The notes: generated by a model from the sequence alone, not told the origin. Positions 25,382-35,013 are shown, counted from the stretch's first letter. The stretch is 64,000 bases of DNA from Phycisphaerales bacterium (GCA_020247305.1 JADCJE010000032.1:24108-88107); one strand, 5' to 3'. Translations and numbers: made by a program.

Positions 25382-28228
25382 TCAGTCCACGTAGACGAAT
25401 TCGTTGCTGGCGAAGAGCGCCTGGGCGAGGCCTGACCACGCCGCGCTGTCGTCGGCCTGCGTCCGGACCTCGACCAGCCACGCGCGCGCCGCGGCCAGTT
25501 CGCGCGGCGAGGGTTGCCGGCACAGCGCCTGCCGCCAGAGCCAGCGGCAGATCGCGTCGTCGTCGCCGTTCGGCCGCCGCGCGGCGAGGGCCTTGGCCTG
25601 CTGCGCGACCTGCGGGTCGTTCAGCAGCAGCAGCGCCTGCGTCGCGACGGCGGTCTGGGGCCGCTGCTCGATGTGCACGCTCGGGTCGGCGTAGTCGAAC
25701 GCGGTGAACAGGTCGTACATCGCGTTGCGGATGATCGGCAGGTAGAGCGCGCGCCGCGGGGCGTCGTAGCGGGCACGGTCGTTGCTCTGGTCGTTGGTGA
25801 CGTAGTCGCGGTCGCCAGTCGAGAGCAGGGAACCGCCGAGCGTGCGATCGAGGGTGCCGGCGACGGCGAACAGCGCGTCGCGGACGCCCTCCGCGGGCAG
25901 GCGCATGCGGTTCTGGCGCGCCAGCAGGCGATTGTCCGGATCGTGCTCGCGCAGCGCGATCGGCGCGTCGCTGGCGAGCTGCCAAGTGCGCGACAACAGG
26001 ATGCGTCGCCACAGGGCCTTCTGCGACCAGCCGGACGCGCGCAGGTCGGCGGCGAGCCAGTCGAGCAGGTCGAGGTCGTGCGGTTGGTCGCCGCGGCGGC
26101 CGAAGTTCGACGGCGAGCGGCTGAGACCACGGCCGAACGCGCGCTGCCAGACGCGGTTGGCGAGCACGCGGGCGGCGAGCGCCTGTTCGGGCCGGAACAA
26201 CCACGCCGCAACCTCGGCGCGGCCGCTTTGGTCGGCCGGCATCGCCGGCGGCGGCACGAAGGCCGCAAGCGCCGAGAGCACGCCGCGCGGCGTCGTCTGC
26301 GCCGCGAGCGTCAGGTGGTTGCCGCGCAGGTGCACCGGCAGATCGACGGGTTTGTCGTCGGCGATGCACATGACCGTCGGCGCGCGCGCCGGCACCGACT
26401 GCTTCGCCTGCGCGCGGGCGTCGGCCAGCTGCTGCAGACGCAGCGCCGTCTCCGGCGCGTGATGCGGACGGAGTTCGGCCTCCGGCACGGCGAGCAGGCC
26501 ACCGGCGTCGTGCAGCAGCCGGCGCGCGTCCTCCTGCAGCGGTTCGTCGAGGCGCACGGGCGCCTTGTCGTCCTTGCGCGCACGTGCGGCCGCCTGGGTT
26601 GCGGCCTCCGCGGCGGCGAGGAAGACCTGCGTGCGCGCGGCGAGCTCGCGCCGCGTCGCGGGCGGCTGGCCGCCGAGCAGGATGGCGGCGAGTCCGCCCT
26701 TGCCCTGGTTGTTCGCTGCGCGTTCCACGAAGCCGTCGTCACCGCCGTCGCACAGCTCGCGCCAGAACCGCAGCACGGCGTTGTGCGCACCGCTGGCGAG
26801 CGCGGTCGTCGCCTGACGGACGACAGGCGCCAGCAGGTCGGCGTCGCCGGCGGCGTCAACGGGCGTCAGCAGCACGGCGTCGAGATGCGGCACGTGCGGG
26901 CCGACCGCTTCGAGCCGCAGCGTGTGCGCGCCGGCCGTCAGGTCGGCGACGGCGACCGCATGCCATTGCTGGTGCTCGGCGCGCCACCCGCCGGTCGTTG
27001 CCGCGAGCGCCGCATCGGCGACGACGGCGCCATCGAGCCGTACGCGCATCGGCCGCGACTCCTGGGCCGCGTACCGCACCGCGAGCTGGAAACGGCCGGC
27101 CGCCGGCGCGTCGAGACGCCACTCGGCGAACTGTTCGCCGCCGCGCTGCGTGTGCAGGATCGTCGTCGCCGCGTCGCCGTAGTTGCGGTCGTCGGCGCCG
27201 AGGCTCGTGGCGACGGCCGCTTCGGCCTGTGTGAACTGCGACCGCATCAGCAGTTCGTGGCCGGCCAGGAGGTAGCGCCCGGCGTCGCCGACGAGGCGGC
27301 CGCGCAGTTGTGCCGCCGCCGCCGCGGCCGCCGCCGTGTAGGCCTTCTCGGCCTCGTCGCGGCGCGCTTCGGCCGTCTTGCGGGCGGCGACGGCGGCGTC
27401 GCCGGCGGCTTCGCGGTCGAACCACCGCGAGACGTGGTCGAGGTTGTGGAAGCTCTTGCTGCTGCGGAACACGCCGGCGAGCGCGTAGTAGTCGGCCGTC
27501 GGGATCGGATCGAACTTGTGGTCGTGGCAGCGCGCGCAGCCGAGCGTCAGCCCGAGCACCGTGCGGCCGACGAGGTCGACCTGCTCGTCGACCGTGTCGA
27601 GGACGAGCTTCTCCTTGTCCTGCTCGGCGAGCATGCGCGGACCGAGCGCCAGGAACCCGGTGGCCACGTACCCGTCGACGCCGACTGCCGGGTCTTCGAC
27701 CAGCAGGTCGCCGGCGATCTGCATGGCGACGAAGCGGTCGTACGGGAGGTCCTGGTTGTGCGCCTGCACGACCCAATCGCGGTAGCGCCACGCGTTGGCG
27801 AAGGCGAGGTTCTCGTCGAGGCCGTTGCTGTCGCTGTAGCGGGCGAGGTCGAGCCAAGCGCGCGCCTGATGCTCGCCGTAGTGGGGCGACGCGAGCAGGC
27901 GGTCGACCACCCGGGCGAAGGCGTCGGGCGATTCCTCGGCGACGAAGGCGTCGACCTCTTCGGGCGTCGGCGGCAGACCGGTCAGCGCGAAGGTCGCGCG
28001 CCGGATCAGCGTGCGCCGGTCGGCGACGGCAACGGGCGCGACGCCGGCAGCGCCGAGGCGCGCGCGCACGAAGCGGTCGATCGGGTGTGCCGCCCATGCT
28101 GAATCGTCACACGGCGGCGGCTCCGCGCGGCGCCATGGACGAAATGCCCAATCGGCGTCGCGATCCGACTGCGCCGACAGGGGCGCGAGCAGCGCGAAGG
28201 ACACGACGGCGACGAGGATGGGACGCAT
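25382..28228 (-). CDS. DUF1549/DUF1553 (PSCyt2/PSD1) secreted protein
   Basis: A 948-residue exported protein with a Sec signal (MRPILVAVVSFALLAPLSA, cleavage near residue 19). The DUF1549 part (from ~40) contains HPIDRFVRARL, RRATFALTGLPPTPEEV and the haem-type CxxCH motif in GCARCHDHKFDPI. A central insert looks like a carbohydrate-binding or beta-rich domain (about residues 340-520). The DUF1553 part at the C-terminus contains RVLANRVWQRAFGRGL, SPSNFGRRGDQPHD and RRILLSRTWQLAS. The leading PSCyt1 cytochrome domain found in many relatives is missing. ATG 28228 is chosen from the signal peptide. It forms an operon with the DUF1501 gene. The function of the pair is not established. Confidence 0.88.
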   Translation of the reverse strand: MRPILVAVVSFALLAPLSAQSDRDADWAFRPWRRAEPPPCDDSAWAAHPIDRFVRARLGAAGVAPVAVADRRTLIRRATFALTGLPPTPEEVDAFVAEESPDAFARVVDRLLASPHYGEHQARAWLDLARYSDSNGLDENLAFANAWRYRDWVVQAHNQDLPYDRFVAMQIAGDLLVEDPAVGVDGYVATGFLALGPRMLAEQDKEKLVLDTVDEQVDLVGRTVLGLTLGCARCHDHKFDPIPTADYYALAGVFRSSKSFHNLDHVSRWFDREAAGDAAVAARKTAEARRDEAEKAYTAAAAAAAAQLRGRLVGDAGRYLLAGHELLMRSQFTQAEAAVATSLGADDRNYGDAATTILHTQRGGEQFAEWRLDAPAAGRFQLAVRYAAQESRPMRVRLDGAVVADAALAATTGGWRAEHQQWHAVAVADLTAGAHTLRLEAVGPHVPHLDAVLLTPVDAAGDADLLAPVVRQATTALASGAHNAVLRFWRELCDGGDDGFVERAANNQGKGGLAAILLGGQPPATRRELAARTQVFLAAAEAATQAAARARKDDKAPVRLDEPLQEDARRLLHDAGGLLAVPEAELRPHHAPETALRLQQLADARAQAKQSVPARAPTVMCIADDKPVDLPVHLRGNHLTLAAQTTPRGVLSALAAFVPPPAMPADQSGRAEVAAWLFRPEQALAARVLANRVWQRAFGRGLSRSPSNFGRRGDQPHDLDLLDWLAADLRASGWSQKALWRRILLSRTWQLASDAPIALREHDPDNRLLARQNRMRLPAEGVRDALFAVAGTLDRTLGGSLLSTGDRDYVTNDQSNDRARYDAPRRALYLPIIRNAMYDLFTAFDYADPSVHIEQRPQTAVATQALLLLNDPQVAQQAKALAARRPNGDDDAICRWLWRQALCRQPSPRELAAARAWLVEVRTQADDSAAWSGLAQALFASNEFVYVD

Positions 28229-28287
28229 GCGAGCGTGCGCGGCGATGGCTGGCAAACCGCCGACGCACGATACTCGTCGGCCTTCGC

Positions 28288-31152
28288 ATGCCTCGCCTCG
28301 CCTTGTCGCTCGTTTGTCTCGCAGGCGCCGTGTTCGCTGCATGCCTCCGCGCCCAGGACGGCGCCGAGCGAGCCGGAGCATGGTCGCCGCTCGCTCGCCA
28401 TGGCGGCAGCCTGCGCGGTCTCGCGGTCGTCGATGCCACGGTTGCCTGGGCCAGCGGCGACGGCGGCGCGATCTGGCGCACGACCGATGGCGGCGCGTCG
28501 TGGCGCAACGTTGCGCCGCGCGAGGCGGCGGCTTGGGACTTCCGCGACGTCGAGGCGTGGGACGGCAATCGTGCCCTGGCGATGGTCGCCGGCACGCCCG
28601 CGCGCGTGCTGCGCACCGACGACGGCGGCGCGAGTTGGCGCACCGTGCTCGCGGACGAGCGCAAGGGCGCGTTCTTCGACGCGATGGCGTTCGCCGGCGA
28701 CGTCGGCGTGCTCTTCGGCGACCCGATCGACGGCGCGTTCAGCGTGTGGACGACGCGGGATGGTGGCTCCACGTGGAAGGCGGTGGGCGGCGCGGACTTG
28801 CCAGCGCCGTTGCCGGGCGAAGCCGCGTTCGCGGCCAGCGGGTCGTGCGTCGCGGTCGCGGGCTACCCCGGGGCCGAGACGTTCTGGATCGCGACCGGCG
28901 GGGGCTCGCGCGCGCGCATGCTGCGCGGCGCTGCGAACGGTTGGACGGCGATCGATCTGCCGCTGCCGGCGGGCGCGCCGTCGCGCGGAGCGTTCGGCCA
29001 GGCTTGGCGCGGCGACCGCGGCATCGTGGTTGGCGGCGACTACGCGGACACGGCGATCGGCGGCGTGGCGTTCACCTCGGACGGTGGGCGCACGTGGCAG
29101 ACAATGCCGGAGTTCGGCGGGTTCCGATCCGCCGTGGCCTGGGTCGACGACGAGCATGCGCTCGCGGTCGGCTCACACGGCGAGACCAGCCTGCGATTCG
29201 ATCGCAGCGTTTCTACGACGGATGGGGCGATCGGATTCCACGCGCTCGCCGTCGGCCGCGACGGCGCGGTGCTCGCGGCGGGGGCCGATGGTCGCATCAG
29301 CCGCCGCAGCAGCCAGCCGCGTCGTCCGCTGCGGCTCGCGCGCCTGTTCGCCGATCACATGGTCGTGCCCGCTGCCACGTCCGTGCGCGTGCGCGGCTTC
29401 GCCACTGCCGGTGCGCGCGTGCGCCTCGCGGCGTCATGGGGCGTCGAGGCGGAGGCGTTGGTCGCCAACGATGGCTCGTTCGGCTGCGAACTCGCGACGC
29501 CGCGAGAGCCCGGCGGTCCCCATGGCTTCACCGTGGCCTGCGGCGAGGAACAGGTCGCAGTGCGCGACGTGCTCGCCGGCGACGTGTGGCTCGCGTCCGG
29601 GCAGAGCAACATGGAGATGCAGCTCGGCAAGGCGGGCTGGAGCGCAGGCATCGACGGCCACGAGGCTGCGATCGCTGCCGCGAACCTGCCGACGTTGCGC
29701 GTCTTCACGGTGACCCGGCGCGCCAGCGAACAGCCGCAGGACGACTGCGAGGGCGTATGGCAGGTCTGCACGCCGGCCGTGGCGCACGAGTTCTCGGCGG
29801 TCGGCTTCCACTTCGCCCGCGCGCTGCAGCAGGCGCGCCAGCGGCCGTTCGGGCTCGTCGTCAGCGCGTGGGGCGGCACGGTCGCCGAGGCCTGGACGAG
29901 CGCCGCGGGCCTGCGCGAGTTCCCCGAGTTCGCCGGCCAGTTGGCGGCGCTGCGCGGCGGCGCCGACGCGCCGCCGGCGGCGCTGCGCGCCGCGTTCTGG
30001 CGGGCCGTCGAGGCCGCGCCGGGCGGGGAGTTCGCGCCGGTCGCGATGCCGGACGTCTGGTCGCGCTCCGGGCTCGGCGGGTTCGATGGCGCTGTCGAGT
30101 ACCGGCTCGAAGTGACCGTGCCGGCTGCTTGGGCGGGAAGCGACTGCGTGCTCGAACTCGGCCCGGTCGACGACATGGACCGCGCGACATGGGACGGCGA
30201 ACGCATCGGCGGCATGGAGCGCGACGGCGCCTGGGCGACGCCGCGGGCGTACGCGATCCCGGGGCGTCTCGTCACTGCCGGCGACCACGAGCTGCGGCTG
30301 CGCGTCGCCGACACGAGCGGCGAGGGCGGACTCGCCGGGCCCGCCGCGGCGCTGCGGCTCGCGCGGCGCGGCGAAGCGACCGCGACTCTGTCGTTGCGCG
30401 AGGGGTGGCAGCGGCGCGAACTCGCGTCGCTGGCGCAGTTGCCGCCGTGGCCGCGCGACGGCGGCCCCAACCGCGCGAGCGTGCTGTGGAACGGCATGAT
30501 CGCGCCGCTGCAGCCGTTCCCGTTCGCGGGCGCCATCTGGTACCAGGGCGAGAGCAATCGCGGCCGCGCCGACCAGTACGCCCGACTGCTGCCGGCCCTG
30601 GTGCGCGACTGGCGGCGGGGCTTCGGCGAGCAGTTGGCGTTCCACTGCGTCCAGATCGCGCCGTTCGGCTACGACGGCGACACCGGCCAGACCGCCGAAC
30701 TGCGCGAGGCGCAGGCGGCGATCCTGGCGCTGCCGAACACGGGCATGGCGATCACGCTCGACGTCGGCGACGCCGCGGACATCCACCCGCGCAACAAGCT
30801 GCCGGTCGGCGAGCGACTGGCGGCACTGGCACGGTCGCGCACGTACGGTGACGCCGTGCCATGCGAAGGGCCGGCGCTCGTCGCCGCGCGGCGCGAAGGG
30901 GAACGCGCGGTGCTGTCGTTCCGGTGCGATGGGGACCTGGCGCTCGCGGGCGACAGCGGCTTCGAACTCGCCGGCCCCGACGGTGTGTTCCGCCCCGCCG
31001 TCGCGCGACTCGTCGATGGCATGGTCGAGCTGCGCGCGGCCGGCCTGAGCGCGCCGGCTGCGGTGCGGTACGCGTGGGCGGCGGTGCCGGCGTGGTCGCT
31101 GCGCTCGTCGCACGGCCTGCCGGCGGCGCCGTTCCGCGCCGCGCTGCGGTGA
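28288..31152 (+). CDS. secreted fusion of YCF48/BNR-type beta-propeller and sialate O-acetylesterase (SASA) domains
   Basis: A 954-residue exported protein with a Sec signal (MPRLALSLVCLAGAVFAAC). Residues ~30-345 form a propeller with repeated DGGxSWR blades (TTDGGASWRNV, TDDGGASWRTV, TRDGGSTWKAV, TSDGGRTWQTM), as in YCF48-like photosystem assembly and BNR-repeat proteins. The SGNH-hydrolase part has the nucleophile block WLASGQSNMEMQ (Ser near 440), then IWYQGESN near 751 and the catalytic Asp-His pair in ADIHPRNK near 830. SASA enzymes remove O-acetyl groups from sialic acids or xylan-type sugars. The two families are normally separate proteins, and no internal stop is present. It is divergent from the DUF1549 gene, with 59 bases between them. 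Confidence 0.85.
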   Translation: MPRLALSLVCLAGAVFAACLRAQDGAERAGAWSPLARHGGSLRGLAVVDATVAWASGDGGAIWRTTDGGASWRNVAPREAAAWDFRDVEAWDGNRALAMVAGTPARVLRTDDGGASWRTVLADERKGAFFDAMAFAGDVGVLFGDPIDGAFSVWTTRDGGSTWKAVGGADLPAPLPGEAAFAASGSCVAVAGYPGAETFWIATGGGSRARMLRGAANGWTAIDLPLPAGAPSRGAFGQAWRGDRGIVVGGDYADTAIGGVAFTSDGGRTWQTMPEFGGFRSAVAWVDDEHALAVGSHGETSLRFDRSVSTTDGAIGFHALAVGRDGAVLAAGADGRISRRSSQPRRPLRLARLFADHMVVPAATSVRVRGFATAGARVRLAASWGVEAEALVANDGSFGCELATPREPGGPHGFTVACGEEQVAVRDVLAGDVWLASGQSNMEMQLGKAGWSAGIDGHEAAIAAANLPTLRVFTVTRRASEQPQDDCEGVWQVCTPAVAHEFSAVGFHFARALQQARQRPFGLVVSAWGGTVAEAWTSAAGLREFPEFAGQLAALRGGADAPPAALRAAFWRAVEAAPGGEFAPVAMPDVWSRSGLGGFDGAVEYRLEVTVPAAWAGSDCVLELGPVDDMDRATWDGERIGGMERDGAWATPRAYAIPGRLVTAGDHELRLRVADTSGEGGLAGPAAALRLARRGEATATLSLREGWQRRELASLAQLPPWPRDGGPNRASVLWNGMIAPLQPFPFAGAIWYQGESNRGRADQYARLLPALVRDWRRGFGEQLAFHCVQIAPFGYDGDTGQTAELREAQAAILALPNTGMAITLDVGDAADIHPRNKLPVGERLAALARSRTYGDAVPCEGPALVAARREGERAVLSFRCDGDLALAGDSGFELAGPDGVFRPAVARLVDGMVELRAAGLSAPAAVRYAWAAVPAWSLRSSHGLPAAPFRAALR

Positions 31153-31162
31153 GTCGCCGGCC

Positions 31163-31190
31163 TTTTCGTCGGCGGCGCATCGGCTAGGCT
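31163..31190 (+). promoter_or_regulatory. candidate promoter of the phosphopantetheinyl transferase gene
   Basis: TTTTCG (31163-31168), 16 bases, TAGGCT (31185-31190), 11 bases to ATG 31202. It fits the N16 class better than the GTGGCC-N18 class. Confidence 0.4.
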
Positions 31191-31201
31191 CTCACGGCCC
31201 C

Positions 31202-31933
31202 ATGGATGAGTTTGCCCTGCACGCTGCGTTCGCCGTCGCGTCCCCCGGCGGCCAGAACCTCGGCGCTTGCGATTTGCACGTCTGGGCGGTGCCGCTGACC
31301 GGCGACCCCGAGCAACTCGGCGCGCACCTGTCGAAGGCGGAGAACCAGCGGCTGTCGCGGTTCCACTTCGCCGACCATCGCCGGCGCTACCAGATCGGCC
31401 ACGGCGCGCTGCGCGCGATCCTCGCCGGGTACCTCGGCTGCGGCCCGGCCGACGTCGAGTTCGCCAGCGGCCCGCGCGGCAAGCCGTACCTCGCCGGCCC
31501 GGGCCCGCACTTCAACCTGTCACACAGCGGCAAGCTGGCGCTGATCGGCGTCGCCAACTTCGAGGTCGGGATCGACCTGGAAAAGGTGCGCCGCCTCGAC
31601 AGCCTCACCGAGATCGCCCGCAAGCACTTCTCGGCGAGCGAGTTCGCGGCGCTCGACGCGCTGCACGGCGACGCGCGCGAACTGGCATTCTACCGCTGCT
31701 GGACGCGCAAGGAGGCGTACATCAAGGCCGTCGGCGAGGGGCTGTCGATGCCGCTCGACATCTTCGACGTCAGCCTCGACGAGCAGCCACGGTTCCTGGC
31801 GATCCGCGACGGCAAGGAGGATGCCGCGCGCTGGTCCCTGCAGGACGTGTCACCGGCCGCCGACTTCGTCGCGGCGGCGGCGATGCGCCAGCACGGGGTG
31901 CGCGTGCAGCGTCACCGGTTGGCCGGTTCCTGA
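31202..31933 (+). CDS. 4'-phosphopantetheinyl transferase, Sfp type
   Basis: A 243-residue enzyme that moves the phosphopantetheine arm from coenzyme A to a carrier-protein serine. It shows the Sfp-type motifs in order: GPHFNLSHSGK, VGIDLEKVRR (Mg2+-binding Asp and Glu) and FYRCWTRKEAYIKAVGEGLS (WxxKEAxxK). The two-domain length fits the Sfp class, which often serves polyketide, peptide or polyunsaturated-lipid carrier proteins rather than the fatty-acid carrier alone. No carrier protein or synthase lies in the window, but it borders an ATP-grasp/RND island. Its last 22 bases overlap the convergent lipoprotein gene. Confidence 0.9.
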   Translation: MDEFALHAAFAVASPGGQNLGACDLHVWAVPLTGDPEQLGAHLSKAENQRLSRFHFADHRRRYQIGHGALRAILAGYLGCGPADVEFASGPRGKPYLAGPGPHFNLSHSGKLALIGVANFEVGIDLEKVRRLDSLTEIARKHFSASEFAALDALHGDARELAFYRCWTRKEAYIKAVGEGLSMPLDIFDVSLDEQPRFLAIRDGKEDAARWSLQDVSPAADFVAAAAMRQHGVRVQRHRLAGS

Positions 31934-32283
31934 GCCGGCGCGGTGGCGGGCGCAGGAGCCGGCGCGAGCACGTCGCGCGGCAGAGCCGTCGGATCCTCGC
32001 CGCGCAGCACGGCCTCGCGCACGGCTGTCGGCAGGTCGGCCAGCAGCACGCTGCACACGTCGATGCCGCCGCCGAGCCACCACGGCCCGCCATGCCAGAC
32101 CTCGATGTAGGCGCGGTCGCTGGTGCGGCCGATCCACGTGGTCGTGCGCACCGTCGCCGGTTCGGCAGCGGCGCAGAGGCGGGTGAAGGCCTTGCCGTCG
32201 ACGCGCTTGTGCGCGCCCGCGGCGCAGGCGGCGAGCGGCAGCAGCGACAGCGGGAGGAGCGCCGAGCGGAGGGGCCGGATCAT
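31912..32283 (-). CDS. small lipoprotein of unknown function
   Basis: A 123-residue protein with a lipoprotein signal ending in the lipobox LPLAAC (Cys20). The mature part contains RTTTWIGRTSDRAYIEVWHGGPWW followed by a central CSVL segment, and ends in an Ala/Pro tail. I do not recognise the family. It overlaps the upstream ATP-grasp gene by ATGA and so is probably co-translated with it, which links it to the ATP-grasp/glycogen-synthase operon. The 3' end overlaps the convergent phosphopantetheinyl transferase gene by 22 bases. Confidence 0.65.
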   Translation of the reverse strand: MIRPLRSALLPLSLLPLAACAAGAHKRVDGKAFTRLCAAAEPATVRTTTWIGRTSDRAYIEVWHGGPWWLGGGIDVCSVLLADLPTAVREAVLRGEDPTALPRDVLAPAPAPATAPAQEPANR

Positions 32284-33500
32284 CGGGCCTTCACCTTCAC
32301 CTGTTCGCCGCAGGCGTTCAACAGCGCGCGCAGCTGGTCGAAGTCGGGGTGGCGCATGCGCACGTAGGCGTTGGCCATGTAGCCGGCCTCGACGCCCTGC
32401 GTCGGCGTGCCGGCCGGCGGCAGGTGGCTGTCGAGGATCCACTGGCCGTGCTCGCGCTGGAACCGGTCCCAGCCCTCGTAGCGATCGATCACGCCGTCCT
32501 TGTCCGGCCGCAGCGCGATCATGCCAGCGGCGTACTTGCGGCTGGGCTGGAACGGCACGCTCTCGTGCACGATCGCGTGCGCCCACGCCGCGTAGAGGTC
32601 GAACTCGTTGGCGGCGCAGTACAGATCCCAGACGCCGACGCCCGGCGGGCGGCAGCCGATCTCGGAGAACTTCAGGCCCTTGCCGCCGAAGAACCACTCC
32701 ATGTGCGTCGGCGAGGTCCAGACGCCGAGAGCCGTGCAGACCTTCTGGCCGAACGCGCGCAGTTCCTTGTAGCTGTCCTGCTCGATGCGGTTGCTGACGA
32801 CGATCTGCGGGCTGATCCAGCGGGTCCGCATCGCCTCCAGCACGTTGGGGTAGTAGTGGCTGACGAAGTCGAGCACGACCTTCCCGTTGACGGTGATGGT
32901 GTCGTAGAAGCCCTCGTGGCCGTCGAGGAACTCCTCGATCGCAACCTCGCGGCCGCTGCCGACGCGCAACGTCTCGCAGGCCGCGCGCAACGCCGCGTCG
33001 TCAGCGCAGCGCGTCGCGCCCGACGCGCCGGCGCCGTCGATCGGCTTGAGGATCAGCGGGTAGCCGTTGGCCTTGGCGAACGCCTCGGCGTCGGCGACCG
33101 AGCGCACGCGCGCGCTGGCGGCGCAGCCCAGCCCGGCCGCGCGCACCGCGTCCTTCATCGCCGGCTTGTCGCGGCACAGCCACGCCGTCTGCGACGTCGT
33201 GCCATGGATGCCGAGCTTCTCGCGCACGTGCGCGGCGGCCATGACGTGCGCTTCGACCGTCGCCTCCAGGCGGTCGATGCGGGCGCGCTGGGCGAGGCGC
33301 TTGCACGCCTCGGCGAGCGCGTGCTCGTCGACCACCGAGCGCACGCGCTCGTACTGGAAGACGTCGTCGCGCAGCTCCGGCGGCAGCGCCTCCGGCGGGC
33401 GCTCGCTGATCGCGGACACGCGCGCGCCGGTGCTCAGCAGGCCGCGCAGGAACTCGCGCTGGTTCTTGGGGAAACAGGGTTCGATCAGGACGACGTGCAT
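32280..33500 (-). CDS. ATP-grasp ligase, paralog 1
   Basis: A 406-residue carboxylate ligase of the ATP-grasp superfamily (biotin-carboxylase-like group). Such enzymes activate a carboxylate as acyl phosphate and join it to an amine, thiol or other nucleophile. Visible parts: N-terminal MHVVLIEPCFPKNQREFLRGL, an ATP-binding Lys in YPLILKPIDGAGASGATR, the adenine-side EEF in VAIEEFLDGHEGFYDTI, and the metal-binding FSEIGCRPPGVGV, where Glu and Arg are kept but the usual Asn is Gly. It is homologous over its length to the genes at 35137 and 36383. It lies 37 bases after glgA and overlaps the lipoprotein gene by ATGA. The substrate is unknown. Confidence 0.85.
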   Translation of the reverse strand: MHVVLIEPCFPKNQREFLRGLLSTGARVSAISERPPEALPPELRDDVFQYERVRSVVDEHALAEACKRLAQRARIDRLEATVEAHVMAAAHVREKLGIHGTTSQTAWLCRDKPAMKDAVRAAGLGCAASARVRSVADAEAFAKANGYPLILKPIDGAGASGATRCADDAALRAACETLRVGSGREVAIEEFLDGHEGFYDTITVNGKVVLDFVSHYYPNVLEAMRTRWISPQIVVSNRIEQDSYKELRAFGQKVCTALGVWTSPTHMEWFFGGKGLKFSEIGCRPPGVGVWDLYCAANEFDLYAAWAHAIVHESVPFQPSRKYAAGMIALRPDKDGVIDRYEGWDRFQREHGQWILDSHLPPAGTPTQGVEAGYMANAYVRMRHPDFDQLRALLNACGEQVKVKAR

Positions 33501-33537
33501 GGCGGTTGGGTGCGGACGGGTAGCGGAGGCTGGCAGT

Positions 33538-35013
33538 TCAGGCGCCGGTCAGGGAGCGGTAGAGGGCGACGTACTCGGGCCCTTGGCGGTCCCACGAGAA
33601 GTCCTTCTGCATGCCGTTCTTCATCAGCTGCTGCCAGCCCTTCTGGTCGCGCCAGTTGCGCAGCGCCCAGTCGATCGTGCCGGCCAGCGCCTGGCTGCTG
33701 TACTCGTCGAACAGGAAGCCGGTGCCGGTGCGGGAGGCAGGATCCCACGGCTCGACGGTGTCGGCCAGCCCGCCGGTCCGGCGCACGATCGGCGGTGTGC
33801 CGTAGCGCAGGCTGTACATCTGGTTGAGCCCGCACGGCTCGAAGCGGCTCGGCATCAGGAAGACGTCGCTGCCGGCCTCGATCCAGTGCGCGAGGTCCTC
33901 CTGGAAGCCGCGGTAGAGCCCGACCTTGCGCGGCCAGGTGTCGCGCAGCCACTGGAAGTACTTCTCGTGCTTGTCCTCGCCGGAACCGAGCACGCACAGG
34001 CGCATGTCCTCGCGCTGCAGGAAGACCGGGATGGAGTCGGCGAACAGCTCGAAGCCCTTCTGGGCGGTCAGGCGCGACACGACGCCGAAGACCGGCGCGC
34101 GCGGGTCGTGCGGCAGCTGGAAGCGCTGCAGCATCGCCGCCTTCATCTTCGCCTTGCCGCCGAGGTCGGCGGCGGAGTAGTGGTGCGGGATGCGCGGGTC
34201 GGCGGCGGGATTCCACTCGCCGTAGTCGACGCCGTTGACGATGCCGACGAGGTCGCCGCTGCGCCCCCGCAGCAGTTCGTCCATGCCCATGCCGTGCTCG
34301 GCGGTCTGGATCTCGCGGGCGTACGTCTTCGACACCGTCGTCACGCGGTGGGCGTGCAGCACGCCGGTCTTGAGGAACGAGAGCTTGCCGTCGCGCAGGT
34401 CGCCGTGGTGCACGTGCGCGCGCTGGTCCCCGAGGCCGACGACGTCGAGCGTCGACTGGTCGAACAGTCCCTGGTAGCCGATGTTGTGGATCGTCAGCAC
34501 CGACTTCGTGGCGGCGAACATGCGATCCCAGGCGTAGAGCGTGCGCAGGTACAGCGGCAGCAGGCCGGTGTGCCAGTCGTTGCAGTGCACGACGTCCGGG
34601 GCCCACCGCAGCCGCTGGCAGGTCTCGAGCACGGCGCGCGACAGCAGCGCGAAGCGCAGCGGCTCGTCGCCGTCCTCCGTGTAGATGCCGTCGCGGTCGA
34701 ACAGTTCCTTGCAGTCGACGAAGTGCACCAGCACCTCGCTCTGCGGCAGCGGCGCCGTACGGATCGAGAAGCGGATCGTGCGCTGGGGGAACCGCACCTC
34801 CAGATCCTGCGCGCCCGCCAGCGGCTGGGTGGCGAGGCCCGACGCGGCGATCTTGCGGTACAGGGGCAGGAAGATGCGCACGTCGTGTCCGGGGCCTTGC
34901 GGCGCCTCGCGGCCGAGCCACCGTCCGAGGCCGAGCAGCACGTCGGCGAGGCCGCCGGTCTTGGCGAACGGCGCGACTTCGGATGCGCAGAGGGCGAGGC
35001 GCAGCGGACGCAT
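33538..35013 (-). CDS. glgA: glycogen synthase, ADP-glucose type (GT5)
   Basis: A 491-residue glucosyltransferase that adds glucose from ADP-glucose to growing alpha-1,4-glucan. The N-terminal substrate loop PFAKTGGLADVL is present, then NDWHTGLLPLYL, LTIHNIGYQGLF, and the C-terminal donor-site block FEPCGLNQMYSLRYGTPPIV. Length and motifs are those of bacterial GlgA. ATG 35013 is chosen because conserved sequence starts at RLALCASEVAPF; the longer frame upstream would cross its promoter. A (G/C)TGGC(C/A)-type promoter stands seven bases upstream. It is unusual that its neighbours are ATP-grasp ligases and not the other glycogen genes glgB, glgC or glgP. Confidence 0.92.
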   Translation of the reverse strand: MRPLRLALCASEVAPFAKTGGLADVLLGLGRWLGREAPQGPGHDVRIFLPLYRKIAASGLATQPLAGAQDLEVRFPQRTIRFSIRTAPLPQSEVLVHFVDCKELFDRDGIYTEDGDEPLRFALLSRAVLETCQRLRWAPDVVHCNDWHTGLLPLYLRTLYAWDRMFAATKSVLTIHNIGYQGLFDQSTLDVVGLGDQRAHVHHGDLRDGKLSFLKTGVLHAHRVTTVSKTYAREIQTAEHGMGMDELLRGRSGDLVGIVNGVDYGEWNPAADPRIPHHYSAADLGGKAKMKAAMLQRFQLPHDPRAPVFGVVSRLTAQKGFELFADSIPVFLQREDMRLCVLGSGEDKHEKYFQWLRDTWPRKVGLYRGFQEDLAHWIEAGSDVFLMPSRFEPCGLNQMYSLRYGTPPIVRRTGGLADTVEPWDPASRTGTGFLFDEYSSQALAGTIDWALRNWRDQKGWQQLMKNGMQKDFSWDRQGPEYVALYRSLTGA

